Position numbers and translations under genes: made by a program
Part shown: piece by piece, positions 16,605 through 24,649 of the stretch
Numbering within the stretch: the first letter of the stretch is position 1
Layout: the number at the start of each line of letters is the position of its first letter
The notes under the pieces: model-generated
Told to the model about the DNA's origin: nothing
What the model saw: only the letters and a program-made list of their open reading frames with translations
Databases searched by the model: none
Assembly (NCBI RefSeq): GCF_030403775.1
Contig: NZ_JAQMWQ010000023.1
Location: 1-64,000 of the forward strand
Source: Paenibacillus sp. BSR1-1
Lineage (GTDB): Bacteria; Bacillota; Bacilli; Bacillales; Cytobacillaceae
Length of the DNA stretch: 64,000 nt
Reading direction: 5' to 3'

Positions 16605-16805
16605 TTATGCTTTACGAACGTTAGCTGCTTGTGCACCACGTTGACCTTGTTCAACGTCGAAAGTCACTTCTTGACCTTCTTCTAATGTTTTGTAGCCTTC
16701 GCCTTGGATAGCTGAGAAATGAACGAATACGTCTTCTCCACCTTCACGCTCGATGAATCCGAATCCTTTTTCGCCGTTAAACCATTTTACTTTACCTTTT
16801 TCCAT
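16605..16805 (-). CDS. csp: Cold-shock protein, CspB/CspD family
   Basis: 66-residue single-domain OB-fold RNA/ssDNA-binding protein. RNP1 is KGFGFIER (residues 13-20) and RNP2 is VFVHFSAI (26-33); the N-terminal KVKWFN is typical. AGGAGG lies ten bases before ATG. The promoter and a roughly 105-base untranslated leader are upstream, as is usual for genes of this class, whose leaders control mRNA stability and translation in the cold. Which of the several Bacillus paralogues it is cannot be told from the sequence alone. Confidence 0.97.
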   Translation of the reverse strand: MEKGKVKWFNGEKGFGFIEREGGEDVFVHFSAIQGEGYKTLEEGQEVTFDVEQGQRGAQAANVRKA

Positions 16806-16916
16806 TTTTGTTGCCTCCTAGTGTGTTCGTACACACATTGTATTACTATCCTTGCTCTCAGTGATCTTCAAGACGAAAGTCGCTTTCTTTACACCGGACA
16901 AAAATAATTCCTCTTT

Positions 16917-16945
16917 ATAATAGCACTATTCAAAAGCATTCGCAA
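16917..16945 (-). promoter_or_regulatory. Sigma-A promoter of the cold-shock gene
   Basis: On the minus strand TTGCGA, 17 bases and TATTAT precede the csp leader. Transcription would start near 16910, giving a 5' leader of about 105 nucleotides. The remaining 200 bases up to 17150 show no gene or clear signal. Confidence 0.55.
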
Positions 16946-17150
16946 GGGGACGACCGGCTATGGTCACCAAAAGAGGCAAGATATCCCAATAAAATAGTGG
17001 AGGATATTGTCCATATACCTTTGTAGTGAATGCTTTTTCCGATTGCAATCATAGTCATTTAAAGGAAAAAAGAACCTTTTCCATTTATTTATTTTCTTAG
17101 TTCCAAAATCACTTTTTGCTCATAATCTTAAGAATAAGGAGTGAAATGTA

Positions 17151-17444
17151 ATGAAACAGGAACAGTTTGATACCGAAACGCTTAAGCTCATAAAAAATAG
17201 ACTTGATTATATTATCTACATTTCTAAAAGGTACAACAGTGATAACCCTGAATTAATGGATACTATTGAAAGCTTGGCTTCAGTGGCAAACATGTTTGCA
17301 AGAATAAAATTAGAGGAATTAACCGGCAAACCAGAAACGACGAGCCCACAAGGTTACATCGTTAGCAGGCTGGGAAATTCATACTCAAGAATGAAAGAGT
17401 ATGAAAAACAAAAAGATGAAGAGTTTCCAGGCTGGAAGCTCTGA
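17151..17444 (+). CDS. Hypothetical small helical protein
   Basis: 97 residues, not recognised. It is charged and predicted helical, with no membrane segment or cysteine. AAGGAG lies before ATG. The C-terminal 15 codons overlap the start of the next reading frame, which suggests that the two are expressed together. Confidence 0.6.
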   Translation: MKQEQFDTETLKLIKNRLDYIIYISKRYNSDNPELMDTIESLASVANMFARIKLEELTGKPETTSPQGYIVSRLGNSYSRMKEYEKQKDEEFPGWKL

Positions 17445-17733
17445 TAAAGGTGACAGTTTATATAACTGTTGCCTTTTTTTGATTTGGATTAAGACTATAG
17501 GTGTCCTGCTTCTCGGTTCCTCGTATATGAATCCAAGTTACTTTGAGCCTGTAATGGTATCAGGATTTGGTGTATTGTTTATTGGCTTATTGTTAAGTTT
17601 TGGAGCTATGTTTAAAAAAGAAAAAGGAAAAATAAAGTTTTTTGCCGCTGCGGCATTTTTCCTCTTGAGTTTTATTATTACTTGGAATGACCCATTCCAA
17701 ATTATAAGAATAGTAACTTGGATTAAGAATTAA
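17401..17733 (+). CDS. Small membrane protein, unknown
   Basis: 110 residues at most, with about three hydrophobic segments between residues 25 and 105. It overlaps the previous gene by 44 bases. The chosen ATG has only a weak GAAAGAG upstream, and the first 20 residues, which are encoded inside the neighbour, may not be translated. A later start near the first membrane segment is possible but has no clearly better ribosome binding site. Not recognised as a named family. Confidence 0.5.
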   Translation: MKNKKMKSFQAGSSDKGDSLYNCCLFLIWIKTIGVLLLGSSYMNPSYFEPVMVSGFGVLFIGLLLSFGAMFKKEKGKIKFFAAAAFFLLSFIITWNDPFQIIRIVTWIKN

Positions 17734-17748
17734 TAGAGCCATATCAAC

Positions 17749-17792
17749 AAAAAATGGACCCGCTCAAATGTCAGGAGCAGGTCCATTTTTGT
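17749..17792. terminator. Bidirectional terminator between convergent genes
   Basis: AAAATGGACC...GCTC and GAGC...GGTCCATTTT form a long stem flanked by A and T tracts, placed between the plus-strand gene ending at 17733 and yfmQ-like on the minus strand. Confidence 0.88.
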
Positions 17793-17803
17793 TTGCAAAG
17801 ATT

Positions 17804-18238
17804 TTAAGATACATCCCCAGTTAGCAACAGAGATCGTTTTTGAAGATAATCAGAAAACAGACTGTACGCGATAACCTTTTTCTTAGACTGCTTGACTACA
17901 TCAACATGATCGTCGTAGGTGTAAACAAATAACTTGCCGCTCTTAGTATCAATAACCAAAGGAGTATCCGCATTCTCTGGATTCAAATACAAATCTTCGG
18001 TACCAGGATAGATATATTGCTGCTTCATAAATATAGCTTCATTAAAAGAATGGATAATTTGAGTTTTGTCTTCATCCTCTATGTTATATCCATCAAAGGT
18101 TATGGTTACATCCGCCGCGCTAAGCTTTGAATGAATTTGAAATTTGCTCATAAGCCAGTTCACAACACCGCTGGGAAGACAGGTCATCAAAATTTTAACA
18201 AGACTTATAAGAATAATCGAAACCACTGCCCATGTCAT
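17804..18238 (-). CDS. YfmQ-like protein
   Basis: 144 residues when started at the ATG with GGAG nine bases upstream; an in-frame TTG at 18265 is less likely. An N-terminal membrane anchor (MTWAVVSIILISLVKIL) is followed by a soluble domain with LPSGVVNWLMSKFQIHSKLS. I recognise this as similar to YfmQ of Bacillus, a Bacillaceae-specific protein of unknown function. It is probably co-transcribed with the small membrane gene 14 bases upstream. Confidence 0.75.
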   Translation of the reverse strand: MTWAVVSIILISLVKILMTCLPSGVVNWLMSKFQIHSKLSAADVTITFDGYNIEDEDKTQIIHSFNEAIFMKQQYIYPGTEDLYLNPENADTPLVIDTKSGKLFVYTYDDHVDVVKQSKKKVIAYSLFSDYLQKRSLLLTGDVS

Positions 18239-18252
18239 ACTTATCATCTCCG

Positions 18253-18444
18253 TTAAGTCAACCAAATGTAAATCCCTAATGAAACTAAAGCGATAAAAAT
18301 AATAACCACATATATTAACGTTAAATTAGTCGTATTCCTTTTGGTTGAACCCCTATAATTTTCGTCAGGCTTCTTCGTAAGTATTAGAGTTGAGAACACT
18401 GAAAAAATTAAGATCAATATGACCAAACCAAACATTATTTTCAT
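18253..18444 (-). CDS. Small two-span membrane protein upstream of yfmQ-like gene
   Basis: 63 residues starting at ATG 18444 with AGAGGTG upstream; the longer in-frame start at 18480 lacks a site. Two hydrophobic segments (about 2-20 and 40-60) are separated by a basic loop with KKPDENYRGSTKRNTTNL. Similar short proteins occur in Bacillus, and I have a weak memory of an annotation linking them to bacillithiol synthesis, which I cannot support from the sequence. Function unknown. Confidence 0.65.
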   Translation of the reverse strand: MKIMFGLVILILIFSVFSTLILTKKPDENYRGSTKRNTTNLTLIYVVIIFIALVSLGIYIWLT

Positions 18445-18560
18445 ACTGCACCTCTTATGAATGTTATAAATTAATAACAATTATATAATAACGCAACCGG
18501 AGTGTTTAATAACCATCCAATTCACCTAAAAATTAGCCATCCACTTTCTACAAGCAAAAT

Positions 18561-18586
18561 AAAAAAGCTGCACCAATGGCAGCTGA
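18561..18586 (-). terminator. Terminator of the alpha/beta hydrolase gene
   Basis: On the minus strand AGCTGC, a seven-base loop, GCAGCT and six T lie just beyond the hydrolase stop codon. Confidence 0.85.
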
Positions 18587-18593
18587 ATCTTTA

Positions 18594-19373
18594 TCAAACA
18601 AATTGTGCCAAAACCTGATTAAACCGATCACGCTCTTCCCAGAAAGGGCCATGGCCACTATACTGAAACCGGACAAGCTGGGAATTCCTTATCTTCTGAT
18701 CCATTTCCTGTGCTTGTGCGAACGGAATCACTTTATCATGAACACCGTGAATAATTAAGGTGGGTGCACTTATTTTAGGAAGATCTTCAAAAAGCGTCTC
18801 ATCTCTTAATAGAACAACCACTGCCGCCGTCGACCAGCCAGCCGCCTGCATTCCCATTTGAAAAAACCAGTCTGAGAATCTTGGTGTTATATACTGAAAG
18901 AAAAAGCTATCAGTCACTTCCTGCATCATCTTCGGACGGTCGTTTAAGGTTTCCTTGAGAAATTTATCGGCCGTTTCCTTTGTAAAGCCTGTTGGAGCAG
19001 CAGCGTCAACAAGGACGAGCTTGGACACCCCGTAACCGTTGTGGCGGGTCATATAGCGAATCGCGATCGCTCCCCCTGTAGAATGGCCAACCAGTGTGAA
19101 ATTTTGCAATTGCAATGTACCAACAACCGCACGAATATCATCTGCCAGTCTGTTAAAAGTGTAACCACTGATGGGTTTATCCGATTTCCCGAAGCCCCTC
19201 CAATCAATCCCAATACAGCGGTAGCCCATTGCAGGAAGAACATCAAACTGATATTCAAACTGTTTGTGGGAGAGCGGCCAGCCATGGATAAAGACGATGG
19301 TCTTGCTGCCGCTGGGATTAATATCTTCAACATATAAATTCACACCCGGTTCAACCGTAACAAAGTATCCCAT
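18594..19373 (-). CDS. Alpha/beta hydrolase
   Basis: 259 residues starting at ATG 19373, seven bases after GGAGGAA. The nucleophile elbow is GHSTGG, the oxyanion segment FIHGWPLS, the acid Asp lies in GVHDKVIPF, and the catalytic His is in YSGHGPFWEE, so the triad is complete. The pattern DWRGFGKSDKP is like non-heme haloperoxidase/esterase subfamilies. It is a cytoplasmic, single-gene unit, and the physiological substrate cannot be deduced. Confidence 0.9.
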   Translation of the reverse strand: MGYFVTVEPGVNLYVEDINPSGSKTIVFIHGWPLSHKQFEYQFDVLPAMGYRCIGIDWRGFGKSDKPISGYTFNRLADDIRAVVGTLQLQNFTLVGHSTGGAIAIRYMTRHNGYGVSKLVLVDAAAPTGFTKETADKFLKETLNDRPKMMQEVTDSFFFQYITPRFSDWFFQMGMQAAGWSTAAVVVLLRDETLFEDLPKISAPTLIIHGVHDKVIPFAQAQEMDQKIRNSQLVRFQYSGHGPFWEERDRFNQVLAQFV

Positions 19374-19455
19374 CCCGATTCCTCCATATTGTTTTAAGCA
19401 TAAGATATTCATTTTGGCGAATATGGGTGAGTACCTATATTTGTTGTTATGAGTG

Positions 19456-19606
19456 TATCCGCCAGTAAGCAGCTTGCATGCGACAGTTAAAACAGGTTAT
19501 CCGCCAATTGGGAGTAGCTATGCGACAATTAAAAGAGGTTATCCGACAATAAGGAGCTGCTATGCGACAGTTAAAAGAGATTATCCGCCAATTAAAGAGT
19601 GGTCGA
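19456..19606. repeat. 21-bp array with alternating TATCCG/TATGCG units
   Basis: Units start at 19456, 19477, 19498, 19519, 19540, 19561 and 19582, an exact 21-bp step. Odd units read TATCCGCCAATT-like and even units TATGCGACAGTT-like, giving a 42-bp higher-order repeat. The open frame through it would encode a 14-residue repeat and is not believed to be a gene. Confidence 0.9.
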
Positions 19607-19740
19607 TATCTATAAAAAGATGTATCCCTTCTAAAAAAACGAAGTATAATTTAAGAAAGAAAATTTGACTCAATGACGATAAAACGAGTGGTCCCCCTAA
19701 GTTTTTATCTAATTGCCTCTTTGAAAAGGAGCTACGATAC

Positions 19741-19761
19741 ATGTTGAGAAATCCAATCTAA
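19741..19761 (+). CDS. Six-codon leader peptide MLRNPI of the MFS gene
   Basis: AAAAGGAG (19724-19731) is nine bases before ATG 19741, followed by TTG AGA AAT CCA ATC TAA. The stop codon is three bases before a hairpin that hides the ribosome binding site of the MFS gene. The layout is that of drug-responsive translational attenuators such as ermC and cat leaders. A possible upstream stem around 19716-19732 could also cover the leader's own ribosome site. Confidence 0.55.
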   Translation: MLRNPI

Positions 19762-19764
19762 ATT

Positions 19765-19798
19765 CCCCCTCATTTTAAAAAAAATTTAAAAATGGGGG
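19765..19798 (+). promoter_or_regulatory. Hairpin sequestering the SD of the MFS gene
   Basis: CCCCC at 19765-19769 pairs with GGGGG at 19794-19798, the Shine-Dalgarno sequence of TTG 19805, and five A-T pairs extend the stem after a two-base bulge. There is no T-run after it, so it is not a terminator. A ribosome paused on the leader peptide would cover the 5' arm and free the site. A second CCCCC at 19693-19697 is an alternative partner. Confidence 0.55.
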
Positions 19799-19804
19799 AT
19801 TATC

Positions 19805-21016
19805 TTGAAACGTAATCGTGATTTTCTTTTCCTCATGGTTGGCCAGTCACTCTCCAATGTTGGGGATGTGTTATATGTGGTCGCTGTGATTAGCTTTATT
19901 TTTGAAATAACCAAATCTGCCGCAGCCTCGGCCATCGTGCCGTTTACCATTACCTTCGCCATGTTTATTTCAAGCATCCTGACACCAATTCTGATTGGAA
20001 GGGTGAATCTGAAAAAGCTGTTGGTCGGTTCACAAATAGGGAAAACGGTCATTTTGTTTGGCTTAAGTGCTTTTATGATGAGCGGCTTAGCCTTAACCAA
20101 TTATTATTTTGTTTTTTTCATGATAGCGGGAATTGCACTCCTGGACGGCTGTGCCAATCCCATTAGGCAGACGTTAATTCCTTATTATGTGGAAAAAGAA
20201 CATCTTATCAAGGCGAACGGAATAGTGGAAACCATTACACAATCGATTCAGATCGGTACTTGGTTCTTTGGCAGTCTGTTATTGATTGTGTTTAGTCCCA
20301 ATCAACTAATCTTGGTTGTGGCTTTGTTATTTGTTTTATCCAGCTTTATTTTAGCTTTATTGAAAAATGTAAACCACAAAGCGGAACGGCAAGAAAGGAT
20401 GCGGGATTTAATTACACAAGGATGGCAGACCATTCGTGTAACGCCTGTTTTAAAAACGCTGGCGAAAATGGAGTTCATGGAAACGGTGGCGAACTCCGTT
20501 TGGATTGCAGCCATCTTAATTGTCTATGTTAAGCAGGCATTGAATACACAGGAGCAGTGGTGGGGATTCATTAACAGTGCCTTTTTCATCGGATTGGTTT
20601 TGGGAAGTTTGCTGTGTGTTAAGTTTCCTCGGTTTTTAGAACGAAATCAGTATCGATTTATTACGGTTGGCATTGTATTGAACTGTTTTTTCACGATTCT
20701 CTTCAGTTTAACCAGTGTTCCTTTGGTCGCTTTGTTGCTATCGGCTTTGATTGGCGTTTTTGGGCAGTTGAAAAATATTCCGCAGCAAACCATCATCCAA
20801 ACGAGTATTCCGAAAGAGCAATTGGCCACGGTGTATACGTCATTTGGCACCATTTCAACAGGTACCTTCGGTGTTGGCTCCTTGATCATGGGGCTTATAT
20901 CCGATTACTTAGGAGTGCGGAGTGTATTTGCGATTTCGGGAGGGCTGCTCGCGGTGGTTTTTGTGATTGTGGTAAAAGATAGACGGATTTTAAAAGGGAG
21001 TACACAGCGCGGATAA
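19805..21016 (+). CDS. MFS transporter, macrolide-efflux-like
   Basis: 403 residues with about twelve membrane segments. The N-terminus with FLFLMVGQSLSNVGDVLYVV resembles the MefA/MFS_3 group of drug exporters, whose members pump macrolides or other compounds. The start is TTG 19805, six bases after GGGGGA. Uniquely among its neighbours, the gene has a leader peptide and an SD-sequestering hairpin, which supports inducible drug efflux. A strong terminator follows. Confidence 0.85.
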   Translation: MKRNRDFLFLMVGQSLSNVGDVLYVVAVISFIFEITKSAAASAIVPFTITFAMFISSILTPILIGRVNLKKLLVGSQIGKTVILFGLSAFMMSGLALTNYYFVFFMIAGIALLDGCANPIRQTLIPYYVEKEHLIKANGIVETITQSIQIGTWFFGSLLLIVFSPNQLILVVALLFVLSSFILALLKNVNHKAERQERMRDLITQGWQTIRVTPVLKTLAKMEFMETVANSVWIAAILIVYVKQALNTQEQWWGFINSAFFIGLVLGSLLCVKFPRFLERNQYRFITVGIVLNCFFTILFSLTSVPLVALLLSALIGVFGQLKNIPQQTIIQTSIPKEQLATVYTSFGTISTGTFGVGSLIMGLISDYLGVRSVFAISGGLLAVVFVIVVKDRRILKGSTQRG

Positions 21017-21024
21017 GCGAGAAG

Positions 21025-21055
21025 AGAGGAATTGCGGCGGCAATTCCTCTTTCTT
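21025..21055 (+). terminator. Intrinsic terminator after the MFS gene
   Basis: AGAGGAATTGC (21025-21035) pairs perfectly with GCAATTCCTCT (21040-21050), followed by a T-rich stretch. Confidence 0.9.
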
Positions 21056-21071
21056 ATTTTTTAAAAACATG

Positions 21072-21127
21072 ATTCGTTGATAAAAGTCTAAAATCCGCTG
21101 ATAAAAGTTGAAAATCCGCTGATAAAC
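21072..21127. repeat. Short array of ATCCGCTGATAAA units, 21-bp period
   Basis: Units start at 21072 (ATTCGTTGATAAA), 21093 and 21114 (both ATCCGCTGATAAA). Same family as the arrays at 14761 and 25840. Confidence 0.85.
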
Positions 21128-21168
21128 TGTTAAGTCCATCAATTTTTTGCCCTTTAAAAAGCGGAAAC

Positions 21169-21579
21169 CTACCTCTTTCGAAGAATTTTAAACCCATTTT
21201 CTATTTTCTCAAAACCAATTTTAGGATAGTACTCCATAGCAACAGGGGAGGCCAGTAAGATTAGAGTTGCTTCTTCTCCGATTTGTTCCTGTACTAATCG
21301 GACCAGTTCCTTACCAATCCCCGTTTTTTGATACGCTTTGTCCACCGCTAAGTCAGATAAATAGCAGGAGTAGCTGAAATCCGTCAGCGCCCTGGCAATT
21401 CCAACTATTTTTTCATTTGCCGAGGCTGTAATGATGATATCGGCATGTTCAATCATCCGCTGCAGTCGTTGCAAGTCATCAGAAGGGCGGTTAATTCCTG
21501 AAGCTTTAAAAACTGCTGACATATCTTCAGGGCTGATTTCTGAGTTAATTTTGTAAGTGATTTGAAAAGTATTTTCCAT
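21169..21579 (-). CDS. GNAT family N-acetyltransferase
   Basis: 136 residues; ATG at 21579 is chosen because GGAGG lies nine bases upstream, while the ATG three codons earlier directly abuts GGAGG. Acetyl-CoA pyrophosphate loop QKTGIG is within SDLAVDKAYQKTGIGKELV (about 77-95), and the C-terminal YYPKIGFEKIENG is the usual last strand. Substrate unknown. It is probably transcribed alone or with the DUF899 gene upstream, about 95 bases away. Confidence 0.9.
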   Translation of the reverse strand: MENTFQITYKINSEISPEDMSAVFKASGINRPSDDLQRLQRMIEHADIIITASANEKIVGIARALTDFSYSCYLSDLAVDKAYQKTGIGKELVRLVQEQIGEEATLILLASPVAMEYYPKIGFEKIENGFKILRKR

Positions 21580-21673
21580 AAGTCGCATCCTCCAATTAAG
21601 TTAATAATCGAATTTTATGAAAAAACCTTCCATATTGTAAGTTCCAGAAATTACTTTTTTAATGGTACCAGTT

Positions 21674-22366
21674 TTATATTTTCGGAACATATTGATCACG
21701 ATGCCGCAGTCCACGGTCGTCCTGCCGGCCTTTTGGCACCAAATCGAGAAACTGATAGGTGATATTGACCATGTCAATGCCGCGGGCATAAGTCGAGTAA
21801 GTATGAAATATATTTCCTTCTTCATCTTTGTAAAAAACGCTCACGCCTTCTCTGTCCGTACTCATCGGATTTTGAAGGGTATAGTTGTAATAGGCTTGTT
21901 TTTTCTCGACTTCTTCCTTGGTAAAAGAGGCTTGGAAGTCATAATTAAAATCCGTTTGTCCCGATGAAAACCAAGGGAAGGTCCAGCCCATTCGCTGTTT
22001 GAATGCTTCCAGTTTTTCTAAAGGGGCACGAGAAAGACAGACAAAGGTAACATCACGGTGATTTAAATGCGGAATCATCCCACTGTAGTGATCGGCCCAA
22101 AACGAACAATGTTTGCAGCCCTGATCCCAGCCAGGATCGAACATGAAATGGTAGACAATCAGTTGACTTCTTCCGGCAAATAAGTCTGCCAGCGACATTT
22201 TACCGTTGGGACCGTCAAATGTGTAAGACTTGCTGACCACCTCCCACGGCAAATCCCGTCTCAGCTGGGTTAGTTCGTCCCGCATCTTAGTGAATTCCTT
22301 TTCTTTCAGCAGCAGTTCTTTCCTCGCTTCGAGCCATTCGTTCTTTGGCAGAACTTTGTGTTCCAT
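21674..22366 (-). CDS. DUF899 family thioredoxin-like protein
   Basis: 230 residues. The conserved DUF899 features are visible: RRDLPWEVVSKSYTFDGPNG near residue 40, the CxxC segment DQGCKHCSFWAD (about 80-92) in a thioredoxin-like fold, and the C-terminal STYARGIDM. Family members are predicted oxidoreductases or CO dehydrogenase-like small-subunit relatives, without clear function. A GGGGTG sequence precedes ATG. Confidence 0.88.
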   Translation of the reverse strand: MEHKVLPKNEWLEARKELLLKEKEFTKMRDELTQLRRDLPWEVVSKSYTFDGPNGKMSLADLFAGRSQLIVYHFMFDPGWDQGCKHCSFWADHYSGMIPHLNHRDVTFVCLSRAPLEKLEAFKQRMGWTFPWFSSGQTDFNYDFQASFTKEEVEKKQAYYNYTLQNPMSTDREGVSVFYKDEEGNIFHTYSTYARGIDMVNITYQFLDLVPKGRQDDRGLRHRDQYVPKI

Positions 22367-22467
22367 AACAACACCCCAATTAACCTATTTTCCAACTTAT
22401 TCTAACCCAAAATGGTATTTTATGGTAAAATGAAGGCGGGAATGAATTTATCTTAGGGGGCGGATAT

Positions 22468-22560
22468 ATGATTACAAATACATTAGTACCGCTAATAATA
22501 TTAGCTTTGATCGTTAGTGTAGGATTTCTATTAGTTAGGGTGTTAAAAAAATCAAAATGA
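22468..22560 (+). CDS. 30-residue single-span membrane peptide, coupled to VOC gene
   Basis: AGGGGGCGG lies just before ATG 22468. The product is 30 residues: a hydrophobic helix (about 5-25) and a basic tail RVLKKSK. Its TGA overlaps the ATG of the VOC gene as ATGA (22557-22560), the arrangement used for translational coupling. The VOC gene has no other strong ribosome binding site, which supports real translation of this small frame. Not recognised. Confidence 0.65.
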   Translation: MITNTLVPLIILALIVSVGFLLVRVLKKSK

Positions 22561-23150
22561 GATTATTTCATTATCATTATTGGACGCCGCAGCCGAAAGA
22601 AATGGAAGACTTTTATTCCAACCTCGGATTCACCGTAAAGCTACGAATTGGAAAAAAGAATGGTCAATTCGAAACGTTTAATCCGCCATTAACCTGGGAC
22701 GATTTCCAACCCAGCCCTCCACTATTCCGTACGATTGAAATGGTATTAGACAGCATCAATGTTACATTTGGATTCGGCAAGTCGTCCAAGTTTGACCATC
22801 TGGGTTTTCTAGTTTCACAAGAAGAATATGAATCTATTTGTAATAATGCCGAAAACCTTTCTTTAAAAGTGGAAGAAGGAGAGCGCCGCACCTTTATTTA
22901 CACCCCTTTTGGATTCAAAATTGAGCTGCAGCGGAGAGCAGATGCGGTTCCATCTTTAGATGGCAGGAAAATCAGAAAAATGGTACTAATCACAGGAGAG
23001 CAAGAAATCCCTCATCTTTTTCAAAATCTATTAGGTGAAATACCAATTGAGTTTGAACCAGGAGAAGAGACAAAAGTAAAACTTGTAGAGTTAGAGGGTC
23101 TGCTTACGATGGAAGCGGCCGATCCGTGCGGGGTTATAATAAAATGCTAG
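22557..23150 (+). CDS. VOC (glyoxalase/bleomycin-resistance fold) protein
   Basis: 197 residues with two or more betaalphabetabetabeta modules. Candidate metal ligands are His in HYHYWTP (residues 5-8), His in KFDHLGF and Glu in FKIELQ, in the order His, His, Glu normal for type I extradiol/glyoxalase-like proteins. Its start codon overlaps the stop of the preceding 30-residue gene by four bases. Substrate unknown; bacterial paralogues include drug-binding and dioxygenase proteins. Confidence 0.8.
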   Translation: MRLFHYHYWTPQPKEMEDFYSNLGFTVKLRIGKKNGQFETFNPPLTWDDFQPSPPLFRTIEMVLDSINVTFGFGKSSKFDHLGFLVSQEEYESICNNAENLSLKVEEGERRTFIYTPFGFKIELQRRADAVPSLDGRKIRKMVLITGEQEIPHLFQNLLGEIPIEFEPGEETKVKLVELEGLLTMEAADPCGVIIKC

Positions 23151-23175
23151 CTGTTTAAACAGTTAGCTTTTCTTT
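23146..23175 (+). terminator. Terminator overlapping the end of the VOC gene
   Basis: GCTAGCTGTT (containing the TAG stop codon) pairs with AACAGTTAGC with one wobble, followed by a T-rich tract. Confidence 0.85.
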
Positions 23176-23270
23176 TGGAAAAGATAGCTATGGCGGGGAC
23201 AACTATCTTTACTACTTAAGAGAAACTAGTAATTTAGTGGCGGATGCTTTCAAAGAGTAGCTTTGTGGAA

Positions 23271-23302
23271 AAAACTCCTCAAATGATATCCTGAGGAGTT
23301 TT
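23271..23302 (-). terminator. Terminator of the 415-residue membrane protein gene
   Basis: AAAACTCCTCA and TGAGGAGTTTT form a perfect stem directly beyond the minus-strand stop at 23305. Confidence 0.9.
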
Positions 23303-23304
23303 GG

Positions 23305-24552
23305 TCAATTTCTAATTTGCGAAAGTCCGAAGGCATGGTTCGACCACAATACTTCTTCGGTTTTACGAGCGAGATCATTTTCACAATCCACAATCAGCAC
23401 AACCTCAGTTTTGGGCACTTTCTCTCTCTTTTTTGCTGTAAGTAAAATCGGAATGCCCTTGATTATGCAGCCTAAAAGGCATCCGGCTATAAACCCGGCA
23501 ACTCCCCAAACAACTGGACCCCAGTGAAGGATAAAGCCGTAAACAGTTCCGAAAAAAGTGCCTAGCGCACCAAGAAGCATGATGCCATCGAACAGGCTTT
23601 TCCCATCCGAGCGATGAATAGTATCGAACCATTGCGACTTTTCATTTCGTTTATCAAGTGGAGCAGCAAAAATGTCTTCCTGCATCACGCCGAGAGATTC
23701 TAATGCAGTGATTGCCTTTTCCAAATGCTCTGAGTGGTTGAAGGAAGCTATAAATCGCATTTTTATGGGGTCATCCTTTATCCGTAATGGAAATCGTTTG
23801 TTACGTTGGTAGTTTTGCGACAGATAGTTTGATTGTTCCTTATCAAAAAGTTTATTTCGTTCTACGGTAATCACGTAGGTAAAGTAAGCGGTAAAACTAA
23901 TCATCGAGGGAACAAATAACGCCCATTCTGGATCAAGGACGGAAACAGCCTTATCAAATTTTCCAGTTAAGGTGTATTGTATACTTGAAAGAAGATGTGA
24001 CTTCATTAAGATGACGTTCCACCACACAACTTCAAAAATGGCCGTTAAGACCCGATGCGTATAAACTGCCCCTATACCTGGGATGAACAATGACCATAAA
24101 GCTCCCACAATCGGGCTTCTTTTTGATAGAGAATTCCATTGAATTTGGTCTATTTTGAATATAGAAATGGGCGCATTATCTTTATGGGCAAGCTCATAAA
24201 GTAAATTGTTATCTACTGCAATCTTATAGGTGCTGTAAACGGTAAAAACAAATACAGCTCCATAAGTTAGAAGCCAATAACCATCCTCTTGTTTTAGGAT
24301 CTGTACAGCCTCATCAAATCGTCCGATGAAAGTATAAATAATGGCAACGTTGAATTGTGTTTGTACATTGAGGACAACTTCCCAGACAAACAAAATCCAG
24401 CCTAAAATATACTGGCCTAATAAGAGATGGCCAAATCCTGGCATAAACCATGCCCAGGCAACAGTAACCCATGGATTCGTGAAATGTAAAAGATTCAGAT
24501 GTAACGTGCCGAGATATGCTCTCTGTCTGCGCCCTTTTTGGTGTGTTGTCAT
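23305..24552 (-). CDS. Membrane protein with duplicated PGxG-type transmembrane module and C-terminal flavodoxin-like/ferritin-unlike tail
   Basis: 415 residues, not a family I can name. Two copies of a membrane module (about residues 30-120 and 150-235) share a W..F.PG.G..... pattern, a later F.G.FD.A segment and a closing Y.TYx(I/T)xVxxN stretch. A soluble part (about 270-320) and two further spans near 330-375 follow, as in proteins with a C-terminal general-stress-like glycine-zipper. A third copy of the module forms the protein at 35327. No good ribosome binding site precedes ATG, so expression may be low. Despite the name given here, no function is implied for the tail. Confidence 0.7.
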   Translation of the reverse strand: MTTHQKGRRQRAYLGTLHLNLLHFTNPWVTVAWAWFMPGFGHLLLGQYILGWILFVWEVVLNVQTQFNVAIIYTFIGRFDEAVQILKQEDGYWLLTYGAVFVFTVYSTYKIAVDNNLLYELAHKDNAPISIFKIDQIQWNSLSKRSPIVGALWSLFIPGIGAVYTHRVLTAIFEVVWWNVILMKSHLLSSIQYTLTGKFDKAVSVLDPEWALFVPSMISFTAYFTYVITVERNKLFDKEQSNYLSQNYQRNKRFPLRIKDDPIKMRFIASFNHSEHLEKAITALESLGVMQEDIFAAPLDKRNEKSQWFDTIHRSDGKSLFDGIMLLGALGTFFGTVYGFILHWGPVVWGVAGFIAGCLLGCIIKGIPILLTAKKREKVPKTEVVLIVDCENDLARKTEEVLWSNHAFGLSQIRN

Positions 24553-24649
24553 AGTTTTAATTTGTCTCGTTACTTACCGCTTTATGCAAGAATTGGAAAT
24601 TAAATGAGGGAGAGAGCGGGTATTGGGAAATTTGCCTTCCGGTAAGGCA

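Noticed and set aside
19453-19668. A 71-codon frame through the TATCCG/TATGCG array
   Set aside because: It is a translation of the 42-bp repeat; start and ribosome site are not convincing.
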